This document shows positions 1 through 6,123 of a stretch of DNA of 8,744 bases, one piece after another. A model generated the notes under the pieces. It had not been told where the DNA came from. It saw only the letters and a program-made list of their open reading frames with translations, and ran no database searches. Each line of letters begins with the position of its first letter. Within the stretch, counting starts at the first letter, position 1. The stretch lies in the NCBI GenBank assembly GCA_016931875.1, contig JAFGDX010000534.1, forward strand, positions 1 to 8,744, in the 5' to 3' direction. The translations under genes and the position numbers were made by a program. This DNA comes from Prolixibacteraceae bacterium. GTDB taxonomy: Bacteria; Bacteroidota; Bacteroidia; Bacteroidales; Prolixibacteraceae.

Positions 1-53
1 AAATTGAACGATTTAAAATTGAACAATTGGGAGATTGATGACCGGAAATGGGG

Positions 54-82
54 TTTGTTACTATACATATTCCGTAAATTTA
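54..82 (+). promoter_or_regulatory. Candidate Bacteroidota promoter for the small membrane protein gene
   Basis: TTTG at 54-57 is followed after 17 bases by TAAATTTA at 75-82, which matches the phylum's TAnnTTTG -7 element at seven of eight positions. The start codon lies about 33 bases further on. The 17-base spacing is at the short end of what is described for Bacteroidota promoters, and the region is AT-rich, so a chance match is possible. Confidence 0.35.
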
Positions 83-115
83 TACTAAAATTTAATCACT
101 AAAAATCTGAACAAA

Positions 116-406
116 ATGGATGGAAAAACAAAGGCAATTGTTGCGCACATTACCATTATCGGTTGGATAGTAGCGCTGGTTTTAAACAGCAGCGAAAAAG
201 ATGAATTTGCAAGCTATTACATTCGTCAGTTATTGGGAATTTACCTGTTGGGCCTGGTTTTGTCGTTTATCCCTTATATTCGTTGGATTGTTTCAATCGT
301 GGTGATTGTTTTTTGGCTTTTGAGTTTAATTGGCGCTATACAGGGAGAACGAAAAGAGACGCCTTTTGTGGGGCAATATTTTCAGGACTGGTTTAAAGGC
401 TTATAG
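116..406 (+). CDS. Small multi-spanning membrane protein, DUF4870/Tic20-like
   Basis: This 96-residue protein is almost entirely hydrophobic. Helices are visible at about residues 8-24, 38-54 and 56-76, with short charged linkers (SSEKDE near 25-30, GERKE near 77-81) and a conserved-looking end, PFVGQYFQDWFKGL. The motif YYIRQLLG at 34-41 in the linker before helix 2 and the overall size resemble the DUF4870 family, often annotated as Tic20-like or 'import component' proteins in Bacteroidota. The family has no firmly established bacterial function, so the name says only what fold it probably has. The ATG at 116 is preceded by an A-rich stretch typical of this phylum. The gene appears monocistronic: a candidate promoter lies upstream and a strong hairpin begins 14 bases after the stop. 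Codon use looks like the neighbours. Confidence 0.8.
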   Translation: MDGKTKAIVAHITIIGWIVALVLNSSEKDEFASYYIRQLLGIYLLGLVLSFIPYIRWIVSIVVIVFWLLSLIGAIQGERKETPFVGQYFQDWFKGL

Positions 407-419
407 TTTATACATAAAA

Positions 420-450
420 AGAAAAGACAGGTTAAACGCCTGTCTTTTCT
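420..450. terminator. Bidirectional rho-independent terminator between convergent genes
   Basis: AGAAAAGACAGG (420-431) pairs perfectly over 12 bp with CCTGTCTTTTCT (439-450) around the 7-base loop TTAAACG. It lies between two converging stop codons (406 on +, 458 on -). On the minus strand the stem is followed by a run of five T (416-420 complemented, the last base shared with the stem). On the plus strand the T-rich descending arm and following bases serve as a weaker tract. Confidence 0.85.
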
Positions 451-457
451 CTACTTT

Positions 458-922
458 TCATTTATTATTGTCTCTGTCTCTGAACTTTCGAATCATATGC
501 ATTCTGAATTCATTTTCCGAACGGTATAATTTCAAAACCTTTTCCGGTGGTAGAATCTTCAGAAATTCATCGTTGTATTTAACGTACAATTGCCCCTCTT
601 TTTCCATGCTGCTGGAATAATCACGGGTAAGCTGAATAATCTCTTTTTTCGAAAGATTTTTATCTTCCACTTCGTGTATTCTTACCTCCAGTTCTCTTCT
701 GGTTTTTTGTGCTTCCCACCTGCTTTTTTCCAACTCGTTGTAAACGGGCCAGAATTTTTGCGCTTCCGTGGGTGTCAGTTCAAGTTTTTCAGTTAAAAAA
801 GAAACTTTTTCGGCGCGAAATTTTTCCCACCTGCTTTCACCTTCTTTTTTATCCTGTGCCTGCAGCGGGCCTGTACTCAAAATGAGTAACGCGGCAGTAA
901 CGATACAAATAATATGTTTCAT
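458..922 (-). CDS. Exported Spy/CpxP-like protein of a sigma/anti-sigma operon
   Basis: The protein has 154 residues. Residues 1-22 form a signal peptide (K at 3, hydrophobic ILSTGPLQA, likely cut after A22), so the mature protein should be periplasmic. The rest is highly charged and predicted helical. LTPTEAQKFWPVYNE at 49-63 is the kind of LTxxQ-like motif seen in Spy/CpxP-type periplasmic proteins, and a second conserved-looking stretch, LPPEKVLKLYRSENEFRMHMIRKFR, lies near 124-148. In enterobacteria Spy and CpxP are periplasmic chaperone or stress-sensing proteins; that this one does the same is an inference from composition, export and context. It starts six bases after the stop of the anti-sigma-like gene and is the last gene of the unit, followed by a strong terminator. 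It may instead be a metal-sensor-like family member, since the families intergrade. Confidence 0.8.
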   Translation of the reverse strand: MKHIICIVTAALLILSTGPLQAQDKKEGESRWEKFRAEKVSFLTEKLELTPTEAQKFWPVYNELEKSRWEAQKTRRELEVRIHEVEDKNLSKKEIIQLTRDYSSSMEKEGQLYVKYNDEFLKILPPEKVLKLYRSENEFRMHMIRKFRDRDNNK

Positions 923-928
923 GATCTA

Positions 929-1387
929 CTAAAAATCGGTTCCTAAATAAATTTCGTATTCCGAAATATTTGTATTAATGTAACTCATCAATTCTTCATC
1001 GCTAAACTCAACGGATTTAACGGGTTCATCAAGTAAAGCATAAAACGAATTTTCGTCGATGCTTTCCAGCAGGTTCAGATATTCATTTTCGTTATCGTAC
1101 TCTTCAATTACAATACTGTCATTGTTTTCTGCAACCTGCTTTGGTGAAAATGTTTTGAGCGGCCAGTAAACCAGCATAAAAATAAGGACAAAACTGGCAG
1201 CCAAACCAATAGCCGGTTTCAGCATTTGAATAATACGGTTTTTAGGAGCAGGAACAACCTTTTTCTCTGCTTCAATTTTCATTTGCAATCGTGCAGAGAA
1301 ATCGTCAAAATAATTTTCAGGAACCCGAAAAGGATTCTCTTTTTTTATTTTTGACAACTCGGGTGTATTTTCTCTCAAATTATCCAT
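929..1387 (-). CDS. Single-pass membrane anti-sigma-like protein
   Basis: The protein has 152 residues. About 55 cytoplasmic residues come first, including NPFRVPENYFDDFSARLQ near 18-35, a motif I associate with Bacteroidota proteins encoded next to ECF sigma factors. One transmembrane helix follows at about 57-77. The outer part is acidic and rich in D/E, ending in FSDEELMSYINTNISEYEIYLGTDF. No zinc-binding HxxxCxxC (ZAS) motif is visible, so it is not a classical zinc anti-sigma factor. The anti-sigma role rests on position (55 bp after the ECF sigma gene, same strand), topology and length. Its stop is six bases before the Spy/CpxP-like gene, so the two are almost certainly cotranscribed. 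The ATG at 1387 has only weak upstream purine content. Confidence 0.7.
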   Translation of the reverse strand: MDNLRENTPELSKIKKENPFRVPENYFDDFSARLQMKIEAEKKVVPAPKNRIIQMLKPAIGLAASFVLIFMLVYWPLKTFSPKQVAENNDSIVIEEYDNENEYLNLLESIDENSFYALLDEPVKSVEFSDEELMSYINTNISEYEIYLGTDF

Positions 1388-1442
1388 TGATCCATTTTTG
1401 TTGTTTGACTATATCCTTTAAAAAAGGTTTAATTTCAACCAT

Positions 1443-2000
1443 TTAATCTGAACTTTTCAAATACTCTTCTATCTTTTTTGTTGCATGAAAATAGGAAGCT
1501 TTCAGCGCTCCAACCGATGTGTCAAGTACTTTCGACATATCTTCATATTTCATTTCGTCAAAATATTTCATGTTAAATACCAACCGTTGCTTTTCGGGCA
1601 ACCGAAGTATGGCTTCCTGCAGTTTGAACTGAATTTTATCTCCTTCAAAATAAGGATCCGACTCCAGGTTTTTTACCAGATATTCATTTACATCATTCAA
1701 GGGCATAAAACTGCGTCTTTTATTTGCATTCAAAAATGAAATCGACTCGTTGGTTGCAATTCGGTACAACCAGGTGTACAAACTTGATTCCTCTCTGAAT
1801 TTATCAATACTTCGCCAAACTTTTATAAACGTATTCTGAAGAACATCATCAGCATCCTCATGGTTCATTACAATTTTACGGATGTGCCAGTATAACCGCT
1901 CCTGGTATTTATTTACCAACGTATGAAAAGCAAGGTCTCTTTTGTTTTCCTGCTTTAAGTCGGCAATAATTCCACGGTCGTCAAAATCCATAAAATGCAT
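1443..2000 (-). CDS. ECF-type RNA polymerase sigma factor
   Basis: The protein has 185 residues from the ATG at 2000. Region 2 spans about 22-92. HEDADDVLQNTFIKVWRSIDKF at 47-68 is the classic sigma-2 helix that binds the -10 element and core polymerase, and LYTWLYRIATNESISFL follows at 74-90. Region 4 is at about 128-178, with LPEKQRLVFNMKYFDEMKYEDMSKVL then the recognition helix TSVGALKASYFHATKKI. There is no region 1.1 or 3, as expected for ECF factors. The frame stays open to a TTG at 2015, and another ATG lies at 1991. I prefer 2000 because ATAAAA directly precedes it and a TTG start is rare. The sigma probably directs an envelope or stress response limited by the next gene's product. 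No good promoter is visible in the 43 bp to the preceding gene, so it may be read through from there, or it may have an ECF-type promoter I cannot recognise. Confidence 0.93.
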   Translation of the reverse strand: MHFMDFDDRGIIADLKQENKRDLAFHTLVNKYQERLYWHIRKIVMNHEDADDVLQNTFIKVWRSIDKFREESSLYTWLYRIATNESISFLNANKRRSFMPLNDVNEYLVKNLESDPYFEGDKIQFKLQEAILRLPEKQRLVFNMKYFDEMKYEDMSKVLDTSVGALKASYFHATKKIEEYLKSSD

Positions 2001-2043
2001 TTTTATAAAAGACAATAAATACAGGTGAAGGTTTAAATGCGCT

Positions 2044-2793
2044 TTAAATCCTGAAATTTAATCCTTCTTCTTTTAGTTGATTATAAATTTTTACATCAAA
2101 AGAATAAAGTTTGGCTGCACGGTGAGCCACATTGGTTTGTTTTTCGTTGGTGTCAACCAGTAAACCCATGTTTATTATTTTTTTTCTGAAATTCCGGGTA
2201 TCCAGCTCTTCACCCAAAATAACCTCGTAGAGGGTTTGCAACTGGGTGAGCGTAAATTTTTCGGGTAACAGATGAAATCCAACCGGATGATATTTCACTT
2301 CGTCGCGTAATTTTTTCAGCGAATAGTCAATCACCTCGCGGGCATCAAAAATAACTTCCGGCAAATGGTTAATTTCGAACCATTTTACAGCTTTTGCCAG
2401 CGGAGAAAGTTTTAAATCGTGGTAATCAGGATTGATAAGGGCATAATAGGCCACCGTTAAAACCCGGTAGTGCGGAACACGTTTGGTCGCCCCAAAAGTT
2501 CGTACTTGTTTTAAGTATATGTCATCGAGCCCGGTAGTAATCTGAAGTATTTTTTTTGCATATCCGTCCAAATCTTCTTCATTGGGAAGGTGCGTGCCGA
2601 TAAGCCCCCAGTATTCCTGCGAATTCCCCAGCGCCGGATTTTTTTCAAAAAGAATTTTTATCTCCTCGTATTCTTCTTTTGTTGTCAGAAAATTTTCAAG
2701 AAGTTCAGGTTCTGCCTGCCACAAAAGAACATGTAGTTTTTCGTTGAGAAACCCAAAAATGACACAATCAACAGAAATATTTCTTAGGATCAT
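2044..2793 (-). CDS. Nudix-related transcriptional regulator (NrtR/AraR-like), non-catalytic Nudix domain plus winged helix
   Basis: The protein has 249 residues from the ATG at 2793. Residues 3-150 carry the Nudix-like domain. VDCVIFGFLNEKLHVLLWQ is the first strand pair, GLIGTHLPNEEDLDGYAKKILQITTGL at 63-89 occupies the Nudix box position, and YLKQVRTFG (93-101) and RVLTVAYYALI (110-120) are hallmarks of this regulator group. In the box the usual RE-U-x-EE-x-GU is replaced: aligned on the terminal TGL, the metal-binding glutamates become I82, I85 and T86. Hydrolysis is therefore not expected and the domain should act as a ligand sensor. Residues about 171-235 form the winged helix (FTLTQLQTLYEVILGEELDTRNFRKKIINMGLL). 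Relatives sense ADP-ribose-type nucleotides (NrtR) or arabinose (AraR of Bacteroides). No such pathway adjoins here, so the ligand is unknown. The frame is open to an ATG at 2931, but that start would put the N-terminus across the ychF promoter and a perfect -7 element of this gene. Confidence 0.85.
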   Translation of the reverse strand: MILRNISVDCVIFGFLNEKLHVLLWQAEPELLENFLTTKEEYEEIKILFEKNPALGNSQEYWGLIGTHLPNEEDLDGYAKKILQITTGLDDIYLKQVRTFGATKRVPHYRVLTVAYYALINPDYHDLKLSPLAKAVKWFEINHLPEVIFDAREVIDYSLKKLRDEVKYHPVGFHLLPEKFTLTQLQTLYEVILGEELDTRNFRKKIINMGLLVDTNEKQTNVAHRAAKLYSFDVKIYNQLKEEGLNFRI

Positions 2794-2808
2794 AAAAATG
2801 AGTTTTGG

Positions 2809-2816
2809 CAAATGTA
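2809..2816 (-). promoter_or_regulatory. -7 promoter element of the Nudix-like regulator gene
   Basis: TACATTTG on the minus strand is an exact TAnnTTTG match, ending 15 bases before the ATG at 2793, so the leader would be very short. I see no TTG at the expected -33 distance. It supports the shorter start of the regulator, since a start at 2931 would lie upstream of it. Confidence 0.5.
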
Positions 2817-2931
2817 CAAAATGAAACGGTTTTTTAGCAGATATGCAAATTATGAGTGTAAATGTTTTAACAAAAACCTTCAATATGTACGATAAGTTTT
2901 TAAAAAACAGATTCGGATTTGAATAAACCAT

Positions 2932-2939
2932 TACCTTTG
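2932..2939 (+). promoter_or_regulatory. -7 promoter element of ychF
   Basis: TACCTTTG is an exact TAnnTTTG match, followed by C as is common in the phylum, and lies 25 bases before the ychF ATG. No convincing TTG is present 17-23 bases upstream; the nearest is only 10 bases away. It is divergent from the regulator promoter about 115 bp to the left, so a regulator bound between the two could affect both genes. Confidence 0.6.
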
Positions 2940-2964
2940 CAGCGCAATTTTTTAATTTTGTGAA

Positions 2965-4065
2965 ATGGCATTAAAATGTGGTATCGTTGGATTGCCCAAT
3001 GTGGGGAAATCAACGCTTTTTAATTGTTTGTCGAGTGCAAAAGCGCAGTCGGCAAATTTTCCGTTTTGTACTATCGAGCCCAATATTGGAGTGATTACAG
3101 TACCTGACGACCGGTTGATTAAACTGGCGGAAATTGACAACCCGAAGAAAGTAATTCCAACAACGGTTGAAATTGTGGATATTGCCGGGTTGGTAAAGGG
3201 GGCCAGCAAAGGAGAAGGTTTGGGAAACCAGTTTCTTGGAAATATTCGCGAAACAGACGCAATTATTCATGTACTTCGTTGCTTTGAAAACGATAATATT
3301 ACCCATGTGGATGGCAGTATAAACCCGGTGCGCGACAAGGAAGTTATTGATGCCGAACTGCAACTGAAAGACTTGGAAACCATTGATGGCCGGATTGAAA
3401 GGCTGGAAAAACAGGCCCGCCACGGAAATGACCCGAAAATAAAAAAAATGTTTGAACTGGCCGTTCGCTATAAAAAGGTGCTGGAAGAGGGGAAATCGGC
3501 AAGAACGCTGCAACTTTACGACGAAGAAGCCAAAATTGCCAGAGAGTTTTTTCTGCTGACCAACAAACCGGTGATGTATGTTTGCAATGTTGACGAAGCC
3601 TCGGCAAAAACAGGAAACAAATTTGTTGAAGCAGTAAAAGAAGCGGTAAAAGATGAAAATGCCGAACTTTTGGTGATTGCCGCAGCCACGGAAGCCGATA
3701 TTGCCGAACTGGAAGAATACGAAGAAAAACAGATGTTTCTGGAAGAACTTGGTCTGGACGAGCCGGGGGTAAACAAACTTATTCACGCTGCTTACCGTTT
3801 GCTTCAGTTACAAACCTATTTTACAACCGGCCCCGACGAAAGCCGCGCATGGACATTCAAAAAAGGAACAAAAGCACCACAGGCTGCAGGAATTATTCAC
3901 ACCGATTTTGAAAAAGGATTTATCCGCGCCGAAGTAATTAAATACGACAACTATATAAAATATGGCTCTGAACACGCCTGCCGCGAGGCCGGGAAAATTG
4001 CCGTTGAAGGAAAAGAATACGTGGTTCAGGATGGCGATATTCTGCATTTCAGGTTTAACGTATGA
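2965..4065 (+). CDS. ychF: Ribosome-associated ATPase YchF (Obg-like ATPase 1 family)
   Basis: YchF is a cytoplasmic P-loop NTPase of the Obg family that binds ribosomes and prefers ATP over GTP; it is linked to translation and oxidative-stress responses. The protein has 366 residues, the usual length. The P-loop GLPNVGKS is at 9-16, switch II DIAGLVKGASKGEGLGNQFL is at 72-91, and the G4 position reads NVDE at 208-211 rather than the NKxD needed for guanine, as is standard for YchF. Cys35 and His114, residues discussed for redox control and catalysis in the E. coli protein, are both present. A coiled-coil insert lies at about 128-195 (LQLKDLETIDGRIERLEKQ) and a C-terminal TGS domain at about 283-366, ending HFRFNV. 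The start ATG follows a good -7 element by 25 bases. The gene stands alone on its strand and ends before a bidirectional terminator. Nothing in it looks broken. Confidence 0.98.
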   Translation: MALKCGIVGLPNVGKSTLFNCLSSAKAQSANFPFCTIEPNIGVITVPDDRLIKLAEIDNPKKVIPTTVEIVDIAGLVKGASKGEGLGNQFLGNIRETDAIIHVLRCFENDNITHVDGSINPVRDKEVIDAELQLKDLETIDGRIERLEKQARHGNDPKIKKMFELAVRYKKVLEEGKSARTLQLYDEEAKIAREFFLLTNKPVMYVCNVDEASAKTGNKFVEAVKEAVKDENAELLVIAAATEADIAELEEYEEKQMFLEELGLDEPGVNKLIHAAYRLLQLQTYFTTGPDESRAWTFKKGTKAPQAAGIIHTDFEKGFIRAEVIKYDNYIKYGSEHACREAGKIAVEGKEYVVQDGDILHFRFNV

Positions 4066-4125
4066 AAATTTCAGTATAAAAAAGTCGTTCACGCAATTCA
4101 ACTTCCGTGTACAATTTTCTGATTC

Positions 4126-4166
4126 AAAAAAAAGGGTTGCCATTTAAAACGGCCACCCTTTTTTTT
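4126..4166. terminator. Bidirectional terminator between ychF and yajC
   Basis: A8 (4126-4133), then GGGTTGCC (4134-4141), a 9-base loop, GGCCACCC (4151-4158) and T8 (4159-4166). The stem has one internal mismatch (T/C on plus, G/A on minus) in eight pairs. The flanking A and T tracts extend the stem and give a proper U-tract in both directions. It lies 60 bases after the ychF stop and 18 before the yajC stop on the other strand, and serves both. Confidence 0.9.
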
Positions 4167-4184
4167 ATGTTGCAAAGTTTAAGA

Positions 4185-4502
4185 TTAACGCTGTTGCGGA
4201 GCGTCGCTCATATCTTTTATAATCCCGTTTTTGTCTACCTTAATCTGAACATCTTTGGCAACTTCCAAAACAATTGTAGTTTCTTTTACTTCCACAATTT
4301 TACCGTAAATTCCACCGGTTGTAACTACTTTGTCGCCTTTGGCCAGGCTTTCGCGAAATTTGCGCGTTTCTTTCTGGCGTTTTACCTGCGGGCGAATCAT
4401 AAAAAAGTAGAATACAACAATTATCAGTAAAAGGGGAAGAAAACTCATCAGCGGATTTGCTTCCTGACCTTCAGGTTGCATCATTAAAATAATATTCATC
4501 AT
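4185..4502 (-). CDS. yajC: Sec translocase accessory subunit YajC
   Basis: YajC is a small inner-membrane protein associated with SecD and SecF in the Sec holotranslocon. The protein has 105 residues. One transmembrane helix runs at about 19-36 (MSFLPLLLIIVVFYFFMI) and is followed by the family signature IRPQVKRQKETRKF at 36-49. The cytoplasmic part carries GDKVVTTGGIYGKIVEV at 56-72, the other diagnostic motif, and ends in a polar tail, SDAPQQR. ATG codons at 4502 and 4499 are adjacent, with AAAGAG just upstream; either may be used. The gene begins 12 bases after the DUF1573 stop and is the last gene of the nusB operon, closing at the shared terminator. Confidence 0.96.
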   Translation of the reverse strand: MMNIILMMQPEGQEANPLMSFLPLLLIIVVFYFFMIRPQVKRQKETRKFRESLAKGDKVVTTGGIYGKIVEVKETTIVLEVAKDVQIKVDKNGIIKDMSDAPQQR

Positions 4503-4514
4503 CTCTTTTTGTTT

Positions 4515-4955
4515 TTAATATGTTATTTCTATTTGTTCATTTTTTACTTCGGCAAAAATAGCCAATTGTTTTGATTCTTTTGAATTGGCATAAATTTCAA
4601 TTGTTTTGAACTGTTTGCCCCATAATCCCGACGAATCAAACTCCACTTCAATAACCCCTGTCTTTCCGGGCGAAACAGGTTCCTTTGAAAAATCAGCTTT
4701 TACACAACCACAATCGCTTTCAATATTGCCGATAATCAATTCTGTATTTCCCGTATTTTTAAATTCAAATGTAACAACCGCAATCTCTCCCGATTGAAGC
4801 GTTCCAAAATTATGCATTTCTTTGCTAAACTCAAATTCTGTAATACGGTTTGTTTCCGGTTGATTTTTTGTCCGGGTTTCGGGGCTTTTATTTTCGCTTC
4901 TGATTCCGCATGAATACAAAAGAAAAATAAACAGTATAAACAGCACATTTTTCAT
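4515..4955 (-). CDS. DUF1573 lipoprotein
   Basis: The protein has 146 residues. A short hydrophobic signal ends in the lipobox LYSC at 13-16, so Cys16 is the likely lipidated residue and the protein should be membrane-anchored outside the cytoplasm. Residues about 40-137 form one DUF1573 domain, an immunoglobulin-like beta sandwich. Diagnostic features are FEFSKEMHNFGTLQSGEIAVVTFEFKNTGNTELII, then DCGC at 81-84 and PVSPGKTGVIEVEFDSSGLWGKQFKTIEIYAN. The CGC pair is the usual conserved feature of the family; its role is not established. The start codon overlaps the nusB stop (TGATG, 4957-4953), so translation is likely coupled. DUF1573 genes between nusB and yajC are frequent in Bacteroidota, but the reason is unknown. 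Confidence 0.93.
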   Translation of the reverse strand: MKNVLFILFIFLLYSCGIRSENKSPETRTKNQPETNRITEFEFSKEMHNFGTLQSGEIAVVTFEFKNTGNTELIIGNIESDCGCVKADFSKEPVSPGKTGVIEVEFDSSGLWGKQFKTIEIYANSKESKQLAIFAEVKNEQIEITY

Positions 4956-5905
4956 CAGGACTCACCAATTAAACCACGCCCGGCTTTGTTTATTTTTCCC
5001 GATTTTTTGAGGTCTTTCAGGGTTTTATCCAGAATGCCGTTGATAAAATTCCGGCTTTTTTCGGTGCTGTAGTATTTTGAAAGTTCGATATATTCGTTCA
5101 GTGTAACTTTGGTTGGAATCGACGGGAAATACAAAAATTCGGTAATGGCCAGTTGCATCACCAGGATATCCATAAATGCAATGCGTTCCACATCCCAGTT
5201 TTTTGAATGTTCTTTTATCAATTCCCGCAACTCATCGTGGTTGATAACCGCTTTTCGAATCAGGTCCCTGGCAAAATCGCGGTCTTCCTGGTCTTTAAAC
5301 ATGGGCATTAACCGCTGGTCGGAATCCGAGAGTTCGTTAAATTTTTTCAGGGTTTTTACCATCATCGAAATCACAAATTCAACATCGTCGTTCCAGTAAA
5401 TGCTTTGTTCTTCCAAAACAATGTACAAATCTTCGGCAACCAGTATAATTTTGTTGAAAAGCTTTTCAATAAACTTCCGGTCGTTAAGAAACGAACGGGT
5501 TTTATCGTCCATATACTCCCTGTAAAAGTCCGATTCAATCATAAAAAGATACAGTTCCTTTACCAGTTCAGGGTAATCGCGCCAGCTCAGTTTTCTTTGT
5601 TCCAGGTAGGCGTTCAGCTGGCGGTTCGAGCGCAGTTGCTGAATAAGCTGGTTGGTAATAAATTTGGTATTGGGATGAAGGTCTTCGTGGGTGGGCTGGT
5701 GTTTGTTTCTCCTGATTTCAATCCGGTCTTCAGCATAATCGGCAATGTCGAGCACCAGTGCAAACAGGTAGTGGTACAAATCGTACGATTTCTGGATACA
5801 GAAAAAGAGCTCTTTTTCAGAGTTGTTCAGCGACTTTTCTTCTGACGAATAATAGGCGTATAAAACTTGCAACACCTTCGTACGGATAATCCTTCTGCTA
5901 ATCAT
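4955..5905 (-). CDS. nusB: Transcription antitermination factor NusB, long Bacteroidota form
   Basis: NusB binds boxA RNA with NusE (S10) and takes part in rRNA transcription antitermination. The protein has 316 residues, about twice the E. coli length. The N-terminus MISRRIIRTKVLQVLYAYYSSEE is the usual NusB opening helix with basic residues for RNA. Residues about 30-200 are an extended helical region (KLSWRDYPELVKELY, EEQSIYWNDDVEFVISMMVKTL) typical of this phylum. The canonical C-terminal half is at 205-297: KNWDVERIAFMDILVMQLAITEFLYFPSIPTKVTLNEYIELSKYYSTEKSRNFINGILD, the strongest evidence for the name. A basic tail follows (KKSGKINKAGRG). The ATG at 5905 is the first gene of the nusB-DUF1573-yajC operon, and an exact -7 promoter element sits 29 bases upstream. 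The stop overlaps the next start by one base. Confidence 0.96.
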   Translation of the reverse strand: MISRRIIRTKVLQVLYAYYSSEEKSLNNSEKELFFCIQKSYDLYHYLFALVLDIADYAEDRIEIRRNKHQPTHEDLHPNTKFITNQLIQQLRSNRQLNAYLEQRKLSWRDYPELVKELYLFMIESDFYREYMDDKTRSFLNDRKFIEKLFNKIILVAEDLYIVLEEQSIYWNDDVEFVISMMVKTLKKFNELSDSDQRLMPMFKDQEDRDFARDLIRKAVINHDELRELIKEHSKNWDVERIAFMDILVMQLAITEFLYFPSIPTKVTLNEYIELSKYYSTEKSRNFINGILDKTLKDLKKSGKINKAGRGLIGES

Positions 5906-5933
5906 TCTAATGAACTTGGTATGTTTCAGGCGG

Positions 5934-5941
5934 CAAAATTA
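5934..5941 (-). promoter_or_regulatory. -7 promoter element of the nusB operon
   Basis: TAATTTTG on the minus strand is an exact TAnnTTTG match followed by C, and ends 28 bases before the nusB ATG. No TTG is found at the expected -33 distance (the region reads GCGGGGTTACC). It lies at the end of the 218-bp gap between the rhomboid stop and nusB, which otherwise shows no gene and no convincing GC-rich terminator. Confidence 0.55.
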
Positions 5942-6123
5942 AACTTTTTTTGGTAACCCCGCGAGATTCTTTCTTTTTTCTGAAAAATAGAAACACAGGG
6001 TTAAATAACAGGGTTTTTGAAATGTAAAATTCAGTGTATTGCAAAAGGTTTTCAAAACGAAACGCAATGAAGGAATAGCCGGTTGCCCTGAAGGAACACA
6101 CCGTACACCTGCATTTTTCCGGG

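Noticed and set aside
1415..1427. CCTTT-AAA-AAAGG hairpin between sigma and anti-sigma-like genes as an internal terminator
   Set aside because: The stem is 5 bp and AT-rich with no following T run; it is too weak to support a call.
2812..2890. ATGTAC at 2812-2817 and 2885-2890 as an operator pair for the Nudix-like regulator
   Set aside because: Six-base matches in AT-rich intergenic DNA are expected by chance, and the first overlaps the -7 element; no longer palindrome surrounds either copy.
3010..3786. A 258-codon open frame on the minus strand opposite ychF, plus shorter ones at 3344-3607 and 3516-3776
   Set aside because: They lie entirely within the well-supported ychF gene; the products are Phe/Cys-rich with no domain, as expected of antisense frames of a conserved AT-rich gene.
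5405..5845. A 146-codon plus-strand frame opposite nusB
   Set aside because: nusB is clear in the other strand; this product has only the biased composition of an antisense frame.
5907..6101. A 64-codon minus-strand frame filling the gap between rhomboid and nusB
   Set aside because: It contains the nusB -7 element, has no recognisable motif and lacks a typical start context.
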